DNA of 7,838 nucleotides from Cytophagaceae bacterium (lineage in GTDB: Bacteria > Bacteroidota > Bacteroidia > Cytophagales > Spirosomataceae), in NCBI GenBank assembly GCA_947461155.1, contig CANHKE010000048.1:1-7838 (forward strand). The letters run 5' to 3'. This document shows, piece by piece, positions 1 to 6,504 of this stretch (positions within the stretch are counted from its first letter, which is position 1; each line of letters begins with the position of its first letter). A program made the position numbers and the translations under genes. The notes under the pieces were generated by a model. The model was not told where the DNA came from. It ran no database searches and worked only from the letters and a program-made list of their open reading frames with translations.

Positions 1-1337
1 GAGAAACGCTTGGGAGCTAATTTGGCAACCAATGAAAGTCCAATTGGTGATAAGCAAAGTTCACCCATCGTATGGAATAAATACATACAAAATAACCAAG
101 CTACGCCTAATTTTTCTGTCCCTAAGTCCTTCACTTGCGAAGCAATAATGAAATAGCCCGTGGCTAGAAGCAATAAGCCGATCGACTGTTTGGCTGGCGA
201 GTTTGGTTCTAATCCGCGCTTTTGTAGCCATCCCCAAAGCCAACTAAACGGAAAGGCTAATGATACGATGAATATGGAATTGGCATTTTGTACCGAGCTA
301 GGGGGTAATTCGATGCCCATGAAATGCAAATCGGTTTGCTGGTCCGCGATAAATGTTAGCGATGAGCCTGCTTGTTCGAATGCCGACCAGAAAAACATGA
401 CAAAAAATGCGATGATATAAAGAACCCAGATGCGATCACGTTCGATTTTACTTAGGGTTTTATCGGTCATAATCAAAAATGCTAAACTAATTCCTGACGC
501 ATAAATGATTGGATAAATCCAGTCCTTAATGGGATTGGCTTCTGCTGTAGCTATAAATGAATGAAACGCTAGAACAAGTATGCTGAACAATGCCACGCTT
601 GTCCAAATAGAACGACTTGAAAATTCTGCTTTTTCAGATTCTTTCGATGCATCCTGATTTGCATTGAAACTGGGTTTGGTGCCTACCGGCTCTCCAGATG
701 GAGAAACGATGAATTTATTTTTTAAGAAATAAAAGGAAATGGTACCGATCAACATAGCAGAGCCAGCCGCTAAAAAGCCCCATTTAAATGCTTCTACGAC
801 CCGGACGCCATCTGCTTTTACATCGCCAACCCATGGGCAAATTAACATGCCTAAAAATGCGCCAGTATTAATTCCCATGTAAAAAATGGTGAATGCTGCA
901 TCTAATTTGGTGTCGCCTTTGACATATAATTGACCCACCATGGATGAAATATTAGGCTTGAAGAAGCCATTGCCTATAATGAGGAAAAATAGTCCTGACC
1001 ACATGAATATGTTCGCCAGTGGTAAATTTGTCGCATAGGTATTTGCAGAACCAAATAAAAATAATTGGCCTAGTGCCATCACAAATCCTCCGAAGATAAT
1101 GCAGTTACGGTTTCCAAAGTAGCGGTCTGAAATGTAGCCACCTAACATGGGCGTCAAATAACTCAGTCCAAGAAAACCGCCATAAAGGATGGAAGCTTCA
1201 TTTTGTTTGAAGGCAAGCGCACTTACTAAGAATAAGGATAAAATGGCGCGCATGCCATAAAAATTAAAGCGTTCCCACATTTCTGTTGTGTAGAGAACAT
1301 AAAGGCCTTTGGGATGCGACGTAGAATTTTGTGTCAT
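1..1337 (-). CDS. POT/PTR2-family proton-dependent peptide transporter, 3' end beyond window
   Basis: Inner-membrane major facilitator protein that probably imports di- and tripeptides with protons. Starting from the ATG at 1337, 445 codons are open with no stop before the window edge, so the C-terminus is missing. The family signature ExxERFxYYG is present as E19, E22, R23, F24, Y27 and G28, with Phe26 in place of the first Tyr. It is followed by GGYISDRYFG (residues 66-75), the conserved Lys of FFKPN (K127), FYMGINTGAFLG (152-163), FWSAFEQAGSS (316-326, with the conserved Glu at 321) and GELCLSPIGLS (425-435, with E426). Many hydrophobic helices alternate with a polar central loop near residues 212-243. 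The retained Glu and Lys residues fit proton-coupled transport, but the exact substrate cannot be read from sequence. The gene is divergent from parA and probably not part of that operon. Confidence 0.93.
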   Translation of the reverse strand, partial: MTQNSTSHPKGLYVLYTTEMWERFNFYGMRAILSLFLVSALAFKQNEASILYGGFLGLSYLTPMLGGYISDRYFGNRNCIIFGGFVMALGQLFLFGSANTYATNLPLANIFMWSGLFFLIIGNGFFKPNISSMVGQLYVKGDTKLDAAFTIFYMGINTGAFLGMLICPWVGDVKADGVRVVEAFKWGFLAAGSAMLIGTISFYFLKNKFIVSPSGEPVGTKPSFNANQDASKESEKAEFSSRSIWTSVALFSILVLAFHSFIATAEANPIKDWIYPIIYASGISLAFLIMTDKTLSKIERDRIWVLYIIAFFVMFFWSAFEQAGSSLTFIADQQTDLHFMGIELPPSSVQNANSIFIVSLAFPFSWLWGWLQKRGLEPNSPAKQSIGLLLLATGYFIIASQVKDLGTEKLGVAWLFCMYLFHTMGELCLSPIGLSLVAKLAPKRF

Positions 1338-1370
1338 AGGTAGGTTATTGATAATCTCCAAGCAAGTTAA

Positions 1371-1400
1371 AAGAGTTTGATTGAATCTCTCTAAACTCCT
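1371..1400. promoter_or_regulatory. Imperfect inverted repeat in the transporter/parA divergent region
   Basis: GAGTTT at 1373-1378 is answered by AAACTC at 1393-1398, and the arms extend to 7 of 8 matches over 1371-1378 and 1393-1400. A nine-base GATT-G-AATC palindrome lies inside at 1379-1387. The position between two divergent genes would suit an operator or a small RNA hairpin in the transporter leader. There is no T-run after it, so it is not a terminator. No regulator family is recognised, and the repeat could be chance. Confidence 0.2.
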
Positions 1401-1430
1401 GGATAAAAATTACCGTGCGATGGGACGAAA

Positions 1431-1466
1431 TTTGAAAAAAGATGTGAAACCTTTTTCGTAATATTG
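1431..1466 (+). promoter_or_regulatory. Possible Bacteroidota-type promoter for the parA operon
   Basis: The Bacteroidota housekeeping promoter is described as TTTG near -33 and TAnnTTTG near -7. Here TTTG lies at 1431-1434 and TAATATTG at 1459-1466, which matches five of the six fixed bases of the -7 box. The 24-base spacing is slightly longer than usual. A start shortly after 1470 would leave a leader of about 25 bases before the parA ATG. This is the best candidate in the intergenic region, but it rests on weak motifs. Confidence 0.27.
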
Positions 1467-1497
1467 TTGGTTCAAATCGTTAACTAGAAAATATTTC

Positions 1498-2277
1498 ATG
1501 GGTAAGATTATCGCGATTGCAAATCAAAAGGGTGGAGTAGGCAAGACGACCACAGCGATTAATTTAGCTGCAAGTCTAGCTGCTTTGGAATTTAAGACGC
1601 TTTTGATCGATGCTGACCCGCAAGCGAATTCAACTTCTGGACTTGGTTTTAATCCCAAAGAAGTTTCGCGAAGTATTTATGAATGCATGGTGGGAATCGC
1701 AACGGTAGGAGAGAGCATCTTGGCTACAGAAGTGCCTTTTTTAGATATTATCCCCTCACACATCGATTTGGTGGGTGCCGAAATTGAGATGATCAATTTA
1801 AAAAACCGCGAAGGCAAAATGAAAGATGCGCTGGCATCCATCAAAGAATCCTATGATTTTATCATCATGGATTGTTCGCCATCTCTAGGTTTGATTACAA
1901 TAAATAGCCTAACGGCAGCAGATTCGGTCATTATTCCTGTTCAATGTGAATATTATGCGTTGGAAGGATTGGGGAAATTATTGAATACAATTAAAATAAT
2001 TCAGTCGCGCTTGAATCCTCAATTAGTCATTGAAGGAATTTTGTTGACGATGTACGATTTGCGTTTGCGACTTTCCAATCAAGTGGTGAATGAAGTTAAC
2101 TCGCATTTCAAAAATATGGTGTTTGAAACCATTATTCCTCGGAATATACGGTTATCCGAATCGCCTAGTTTTGGGATACCTGCTATTTTGCATGATGCAG
2201 ATAGTAAGGGTTCTATTAGTTATTTAAATTTAGCGAAGGAGATTATTCGAAAGAATGGTTTACTTCAAACGGTATAA
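1498..2277 (+). CDS. parA: ParA/Soj chromosome-partitioning ATPase
   Basis: Cytoplasmic Walker-type ATPase that dimerises on ATP, binds DNA non-specifically and works with ParB to separate replicated origins. At 259 residues it has the short form typical of chromosomal Soj proteins, with no N-terminal helix-turn-helix as in many plasmid ParAs. The deviant Walker A motif KGGVGKTT covers residues 11-18, with signature Lys11 and catalytic Lys16. The A' motif [10 protein letters not shown] is at 37-46 (D40), and Walker B is IIMD at 122-125 followed by CSPS. R189 in [12 protein letters not shown] and R218 in [12 protein letters not shown] align with the arginines used for DNA binding in Bacillus Soj; that role is inferred from the family. 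The start ATG gives a standard family N-terminus. It is the first gene of a tight six-gene run, and its stop is 9 bases before parB. Confidence 0.96.
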   Translation: MGKIIAIANQKGGVGKTTTAINLAASLAALEFKTLLIDADPQANSTSGLGFNPKEVSRSIYECMVGIATVGESILATEVPFLDIIPSHIDLVGAEIEMINLKNREGKMKDALASIKESYDFIIMDCSPSLGLITINSLTAADSVIIPVQCEYYALEGLGKLLNTIKIIQSRLNPQLVIEGILLTMYDLRLRLSNQVVNEVNSHFKNMVFETIIPRNIRLSESPSFGIPAILHDADSKGSISYLNLAKEIIRKNGLLQTV

Positions 2278-2286
2278 GTTTTCATC

Positions 2287-3210
2287 ATGAGCATCAAGCA
2301 CGAGCAAAATAAAAAGCGTACGGGTTTAGGAAGAGGTTTAGGGGCTTTATTGGAAGACTCTGAAAATCTTCAAAGTTCTGCTAGTCAATCAGGTTCGCTG
2401 ATTGGCGGTTTAGATGGCGTTAATTTAATGGAGGAAATTCCATTGGCTTATATTGAAACGAATCCATACCAGCCACGGGAATATTTTGAGCAATCGGCGC
2501 TAGAAGATTTAGCGGAATCAATTCGTGTTCACGGCATTATTCAGCCGATCACCGTGCGTAAAATTGGAGCACGAAGCTATCAGTTGATTTCGGGAGAACG
2601 TCGCTTGCAAGCGTCTAAATTAGCGGATTTGTCTCGAATTCCGGCTTATGTTCGGACGGCGGATGACCAGCAAATGATCGAGATGGCGCTGATTGAGAAC
2701 ATTCAGCGTGAAAATTTAAATGCGATTGAAATTGCATTGTCTTATAAGCGATTAATGGAAGAGTGCCAGTTGAAACAAGAAGATTTAGGCGCACGCGTGG
2801 GCAAAAATCGGTCGACAGTCACCAATTACATGCGTTTGTTAAAATTGCCAGTGCATATTCAATTAGCTATTCGCGAAAATCAATTATCGATGGGTCATGC
2901 ACGTTGTTTGATATCATTGGATAATCCTGCTTTGCAACAACAACTTTTTAATAAGACGATTGCTGAAGAGTGGTCTGTGCGTAAATTAGAAGATGCGGTA
3001 CGTCAATCGGCGGCAGGAAAGACGGATGAAGTTTCAGGAAAACCTACATCGGTGAATGCGGAAGAAATGCAAGTTTGGCAACGCCAATTAACGGATTTTT
3101 TCAAATTGCCTGTTTCGATGAAAATGAATTCAGCTGGTCAAGGCGAGGTAAAGTTGCTGATAAAATCGCCGGATGATTTGAAGCGCTTATTGGAATCTAT
3201 CCAATCGTAA
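2287..3210 (+). CDS. parB: ParB/Spo0J chromosome-partitioning CTPase and centromere-binding protein
   Basis: Binds parS sites near the replication origin, loads and slides as a CTP-dependent clamp, and stimulates ParA ATP hydrolysis. The N-terminal peptide RTGLGRGLGALL (residues 11-22) is the family's ParA-activating segment. The ParB/Srx CTP-binding domain follows, with NPYQPR at 59-64, the box around IRVHGIIQPITVR (79-91), GERRLQAS at 103-110 and ENIQRENLNAIE at 137-148. A helix-turn-helix for parS reading sits near 163-182 (EDLGARVGKNRSTVTNYMR), and the conserved SMGHARCL segment begins at 201. The C-terminal 45 residues match the usual dimerisation domain. The length of 307 is normal, and all key CTPase residues I looked for are present. 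It starts 9 bases after parA and ends 2 bases before the next gene, so it is almost certainly cotranscribed. Confidence 0.96.
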   Translation: MSIKHEQNKKRTGLGRGLGALLEDSENLQSSASQSGSLIGGLDGVNLMEEIPLAYIETNPYQPREYFEQSALEDLAESIRVHGIIQPITVRKIGARSYQLISGERRLQASKLADLSRIPAYVRTADDQQMIEMALIENIQRENLNAIEIALSYKRLMEECQLKQEDLGARVGKNRSTVTNYMRLLKLPVHIQLAIRENQLSMGHARCLISLDNPALQQQLFNKTIAEEWSVRKLEDAVRQSAAGKTDEVSGKPTSVNAEEMQVWQRQLTDFFKLPVSMKMNSAGQGEVKLLIKSPDDLKRLLESIQS

Positions 3211-3212
3211 TC

Positions 3213-3821
3213 ATGCGTAATTTTGTTTTTTTCCTGATTCTATGCTTGTTTTTCCAAGTCAAAGCGCATGCGTTGGCGATGGATAGTCTTGCCGTAAAAG
3301 ATACGGTTGTGGCGAAGGCCCCACATAAAATCATTCCCCGGGTTGCGACTATTCGATCACTCATTTTTCCTGGTTTAGGGCAAGCGTATAATCGGCAATA
3401 TTGGAAATTGCCATTAGTTGCAGGAGCATTTGTGAGTTTAGGGATGATAGCCAATTACAATCAGGTTCGTTATCAAAAATACCGGGCATTTTACTACATC
3501 GTTTCACCCCGAACGGATGATCCGAGTTATATCCCACCGAAAACGGTTTCCGTTGTCTATGAAGACGGTTTAGCGCGTGATTTGGATGTGAATCAATTGA
3601 AACGAATTAATGACGGATTTCGTCGGAATCGGGATTATACGTATATTGGTATGTTTGTAGCTTGGGCATTTAATGTAGTCGATGCGAATGTGAGTGCCCA
3701 TTTAAAGACCTTCGATGTGTCGGATGATATTAGTTTACAGATAAAGCCTATCCTTGATTTTGACCCTTTGTCAAAAGGTTTGGTGTCTAGTTTGACTTTA
3801 TCCTTTAATTTTAAAAAATGA
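3213..3821 (+). CDS. DUF5683-family exported/membrane protein of unknown function
   Basis: I recognise this 202-residue protein as the DUF5683 family, whose biochemical role is not known to me. It begins with a clear signal peptide: short MRN, a hydrophobic stretch FVFFLILCLFFQV, and a likely cleavage after ALA at residues 20-22. The mature part has the family signature RSLIFPGLGQAYNRQYWKLP (48-67), which resembles short membrane-anchored domains with PGLGQ-Y motifs. A hydrophobic segment follows at about 66-82, and a second one lies near 143-159 (YIGMFVAWAFNVVDANV). The C-terminal NVVDANVSAHLKTFDVSDD segment (154-172) is also typical. It probably sits in the inner membrane or periplasm. It starts 2 bases after parB, and its stop overlaps the dapB start by 4 bases (ATGA), so translation is probably coupled. 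Its link to segregation or envelope work is inferred from position only. Confidence 0.85.
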   Translation: MRNFVFFLILCLFFQVKAHALAMDSLAVKDTVVAKAPHKIIPRVATIRSLIFPGLGQAYNRQYWKLPLVAGAFVSLGMIANYNQVRYQKYRAFYYIVSPRTDDPSYIPPKTVSVVYEDGLARDLDVNQLKRINDGFRRNRDYTYIGMFVAWAFNVVDANVSAHLKTFDVSDDISLQIKPILDFDPLSKGLVSSLTLSFNFKK

Positions 3822-4540
3822 AATCTATGCGAATTGTCCTGATTGGATACGGAAAGATGGGAAAAGAGATTGAGCGATTGGCGATTGGTCGGGGACATTC
3901 GGTGGTTGCACGCATCGATGTCGATAATGCGCATGAATTAGCTAATTTATCAGCTTCCGATGCCGATGTTGCCATTGAATTTTCGAATCCTGCCTCAGCT
4001 TTTGCCAACATTTTGACCTGTATTAAGAAACAAATTCCAGTAGTTTGTGGAACTACGGGTTGGCTTGAAAGAAAAGGTGAGATTGAAAAGGAAACGTCCG
4101 AAAACGATGCGACCTTTTTTTATGCGTCTAATTATTCCATCGGGGTGAATTTGTTTTTTCAATTGAACAAAACCTTAGCCAAATTAATGGCTCCACACCA
4201 AGAATACGATATTTACACGAATGAAATTCATCATTTGGAAAAAAAGGATTCTCCATCGGGTACAGCCATAACGATTGCGGAAGGGATTATAGATGCATAT
4301 GCGGATCGTACGCAGTGGGTTAATAATGAGATTCCTAAAGCGAATGAGGTGCCTATTTGGTCGCAACGTGAATCGACTATTCCAGGAACGCATACGGTCA
4401 AATACATTTCAAAAGTAGATCAAATCGAGATTACACATGAGGCGTTTAGCCGAGAAGGATTTGCTTTAGGCGCAGTTATTGCGGCAGAATGGATTCAAGG
4501 TAAAAAGGGAATTTTAGGTATGGAGGATATGTTGAGCTAA
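3818..4540 (+). CDS. dapB: 4-hydroxy-tetrahydrodipicolinate reductase
   Basis: Cytoplasmic NAD(P)H-dependent enzyme that reduces the DapA product to tetrahydrodipicolinate, on the route to diaminopimelate and lysine. The N-terminal nucleotide-binding motif is GYGKMG (residues 10-15). CGTTG (77-81) and SNYSIGVN (104-111) complete the cofactor pocket. The substrate-binding and catalytic segment is EIHHLEKKDSPSGTA (136-150): H138 and K142 align with the catalytic His159 and Lys163 of the E. coli enzyme, and SGT binds the carboxylates. The PGTHTV segment (189-194) and the C-terminal GFALGAVIAAEWI helix are typical. At 240 residues it is shorter than the E. coli protein (273) but complete. The start at 3818 overlaps the preceding stop as ATGA. 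An in-frame Met at 3827 is an alternative that would place the GYGKMG motif closer to the N-terminus. Its own TAA shares one base with the next ATG. Confidence 0.95.
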   Translation: MKSMRIVLIGYGKMGKEIERLAIGRGHSVVARIDVDNAHELANLSASDADVAIEFSNPASAFANILTCIKKQIPVVCGTTGWLERKGEIEKETSENDATFFYASNYSIGVNLFFQLNKTLAKLMAPHQEYDIYTNEIHHLEKKDSPSGTAITIAEGIIDAYADRTQWVNNEIPKANEVPIWSQRESTIPGTHTVKYISKVDQIEITHEAFSREGFALGAVIAAEWIQGKKGILGMEDMLS

Positions 4541-5328
4541 TGGATTTACCAATAACAACTTTAAAGCAAGAATTGGAAGAGCAGGGGATTATTGTAATTC
4601 CTGGTTTTTTTGATGTATCGCTTATCGAACGTTTGCAGCAATCAGCGAAGGCTATTTTTGATATTCAATTCCAGCATTTAGGGATTGAAGGCGATTATTT
4701 AAGCCAAATGATTACCTTGTTTGAGGAACATTTAGACGTATTTATCTCGTGTGGTAAAATGATTCAAAGCGGGATGCTTGAGTTATATCAAATAGCGGTG
4801 CATCCTGAACTGATCCAATTATTGCACGATTTAGGGTTGGAAATGCCAGCCATGTGCACGCGTCCTGTGTTGTTTTTCAATCATCCTTCCTTAGCCAAGG
4901 CTACGCATTATTTCCAGACACCTTTGCATCAGGATTGGACATCGATGCTTTCATCAGCGGATTCGGTTGTAGTCTGGTTACCGTTGATGGATTTGGTTCA
5001 TGAAAATGGCCCAGTTATTTTTTATCCTGGTTCCCATAAACTAGGTTCCTTGACAGATAAATTAGAAAATGGTTTTGCGGAAGTTGATTTTGATCGCAAT
5101 TCATTTCCAAGTTTGCAGGCTAATTTACAAAAAGGAGATATCGCTATCTTTTCGACGTTATTGGTACATGAATCAGGCGTCATCACAAATAATGAAATTC
5201 GATGGTCTTGTCATTTTCGATATACGAATATGCTTTCAACTGATTTTGTGGAACGGGGATTTCCACACCCGTATATTTACAAGCCATCCCAGGAATTAAT
5301 TGATCAATATTTAAAGAAGTCTTCATGA
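4540..5328 (+). CDS. Phytanoyl-CoA dioxygenase (PhyH)-like Fe(II)/2-oxoglutarate oxygenase
   Basis: Predicted cytoplasmic non-haem iron oxygenase that couples 2-oxoglutarate decarboxylation to hydroxylation of an unknown small molecule. The iron-binding facial triad is visible: H130 and D132 in PLHQDW, and H210 in LLVHESG. R221 lies 11 residues after H210, the same spacing as the 2-oxoglutarate-binding Arg after the distal His in human PHYH. The double-stranded beta-helix core includes VVVWLPLMDLVHENGPVIFY (143-162, with the conserved NGP), a PGSHK turn (163-167) and a KGDIAIFS strand (198-205). The N-terminal GIIVIPGFFD (16-25) is the usual family opening. No signal peptide or membrane helix is seen. 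The gene begins on the last base of the dapB stop (TAATG) and ends in an ATGA overlap with lepB. The family covers many unrelated substrates, so none is assigned. Confidence 0.85.
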   Translation: MDLPITTLKQELEEQGIIVIPGFFDVSLIERLQQSAKAIFDIQFQHLGIEGDYLSQMITLFEEHLDVFISCGKMIQSGMLELYQIAVHPELIQLLHDLGLEMPAMCTRPVLFFNHPSLAKATHYFQTPLHQDWTSMLSSADSVVVWLPLMDLVHENGPVIFYPGSHKLGSLTDKLENGFAEVDFDRNSFPSLQANLQKGDIAIFSTLLVHESGVITNNEIRWSCHFRYTNMLSTDFVERGFPHPYIYKPSQELIDQYLKKSS

Positions 5329-6470
5329 AGTCACCAGAAACCAAAAAGCCCACAAATAAATCAGCCTTTAGAGAATGGTTAGATTCCGTGATGTTTGCCG
5401 TGGTCGCGGCCACGTTAATTCGTTTTTTCTTATTTGAGGCCTATACGATTCCCACTCCCTCCATGGAGAGTTCACTGATGGTGGGTGATTTTTTGTTTGT
5501 CAGTAAGATGCATTATGGAGTTCGTACGCCAAAAACTCCGCTTCAGCTACCGCTGACGCATCAGAAGATTTGGTTTACCAATTTGCCCTCTTATTTACGT
5601 TGGATCGAATTGCCAGTTTACCGTTTACCAGGTTTTACAGACGTTAAAAAAGGGGATGCCGTTGTTTTTAATGCGCCAAATTTCGAAGAGGATGGCGATG
5701 CACCATTGGATTTACGTACGTTTTATGTGAAACGCTGCGTCGGTACGCCAGGGGATGTGATTGAAGTACGGGACCAACAAGTTTTCATAAATGGAAAGGC
5801 AATGGAGAACCCCGAGCGAATGCAACATCCTGTATTCATGAAAACGAAAGAGAATTTAGACGAAGCATTTTTTGATACGTATGGCATACGCAATGCACCA
5901 GACGCAAGTTATGATTCTGCGGATTGGTTGCCTTTGGCAGATTCAACAAATCAATTGGTTGGCTACAAGTTAAATACCTCTAAGAAACACATCGAAGAAA
6001 TCAAGTCCTTGCCATGGGCTAAAAGTTTCGATTTTGAGTCATTTAAAGATCCGAAGGGCGTAACGTTTGTGGATATTTTCCCTCACGATACGGTTCAATT
6101 TAAATTTAATCGGGATTGGTTTGGACCGTTAAAAATTCCAGCAAGAGGGTTAACGGTAACCTTGGATTCGAAAAATGTGGCTTTTTATCAAGAAGCAATT
6201 CGTACGTATGAGGGAAATGAAGGCATCGTGTTACAAGGAGGGAAGTTGGTGCAAGATGGTAAAACATTACAAACCTACACCTTCAAGAAGGATTATTATT
6301 TCATGATGGGTGATAATCGTCACAACTCAGCTGATTCGCGGTTTTGGGGATTTGTGCCTGAAGATAATATCGTAGGTAAAGCGGTATTTGTGTGGATGTC
6401 GCTTGATCCCAATAAAGGATTGTTCTCGGGAAAGATTCGCTGGAGTCGAATATTCCGATTTGTAGATTAA
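5325..6470 (+). CDS. lepB: Signal peptidase I (leader peptidase), long Bacteroidota form
   Basis: Membrane-bound serine/lysine protease that removes signal peptides from exported proteins on the periplasmic face. A single N-terminal membrane segment is evident at about 20-38 (DSVMFAVVAATLIRFFLFE). The nucleophile is S46 in PTPSME (43-48). The general-base lysine is K136 in FYVKRCVGTPGD (133-144). The conserved box GDNRHNSADSRFWGFVP spans 329-345. Between the lysine box and this last box lies an insertion of roughly 165 residues (about 155-320), which makes the protein 381 residues long compared with 324 in E. coli and under 200 in many Firmicutes. Long forms of this kind are what I expect in Bacteroidota. 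Translation overlaps the preceding oxygenase gene by 4 bases. It is the last gene of the run, directly followed by the terminator. Confidence 0.95.
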   Translation: MKSPETKKPTNKSAFREWLDSVMFAVVAATLIRFFLFEAYTIPTPSMESSLMVGDFLFVSKMHYGVRTPKTPLQLPLTHQKIWFTNLPSYLRWIELPVYRLPGFTDVKKGDAVVFNAPNFEEDGDAPLDLRTFYVKRCVGTPGDVIEVRDQQVFINGKAMENPERMQHPVFMKTKENLDEAFFDTYGIRNAPDASYDSADWLPLADSTNQLVGYKLNTSKKHIEEIKSLPWAKSFDFESFKDPKGVTFVDIFPHDTVQFKFNRDWFGPLKIPARGLTVTLDSKNVAFYQEAIRTYEGNEGIVLQGGKLVQDGKTLQTYTFKKDYYFMMGDNRHNSADSRFWGFVPEDNIVGKAVFVWMSLDPNKGLFSGKIRWSRIFRFVD

Positions 6471-6472
6471 TT

Positions 6473-6501
6473 AAAAAGGCTTCCAATTCGGAAGCCTTTT
6501 T
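6473..6501. terminator. Bidirectional intrinsic terminator between lepB and the rRNA methyltransferase gene
   Basis: A perfect 12-base-pair stem is formed by AAAAAGGCTTCC (6473-6484) and GGAAGCCTTTTT (6490-6501), with a five-base AATTC loop. The GC-rich core GGCTTCC is flanked by A on one side and T on the other, so the hairpin plus U-tract works in both directions. It starts 2 bases after the lepB stop and ends 3 bases before the stop of the convergent gene, as expected for a shared terminator. Confidence 0.93.
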
Positions 6502-6504
6502 TGA

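Noticed and set aside
61..420. Short open frames on both strands at the left end
   Set aside because: They lie inside the peptide transporter gene, in other frames, and show no family features or plausible initiation context.
1372..1382. AGAGTTTGATT resembles the start of 16S rRNA genes
   Set aside because: The match stops after ten bases, nothing downstream resembles rRNA, and a ParA gene follows within about 120 bases.
1441..1450. GTGAAAC as half of a parS site upstream of parA
   Set aside because: The left half is absent, so there is no palindrome for a ParB dimer.
3500..3515. CGTTTCACCCCGAACG as a parS site inside the DUF5683 gene
   Set aside because: It shares only 10 of 16 bases with the consensus and its right half is poor; it is explained by the codons of a conserved protein region.
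3635..4011. Minus-strand open frames across the DUF5683/dapB junction
   Set aside because: They are antisense to two well-supported genes and have no recognisable domain; their openness follows from the codon bias of the real genes.
5399..5414. GC-rich near-palindrome CGTGGTCGCGGCCACG in the first part of lepB
   Set aside because: It pairs at 7 of 8 positions but falls exactly where codons for the AVVAAT membrane segment are needed; there is no T-run and no other copy was seen.
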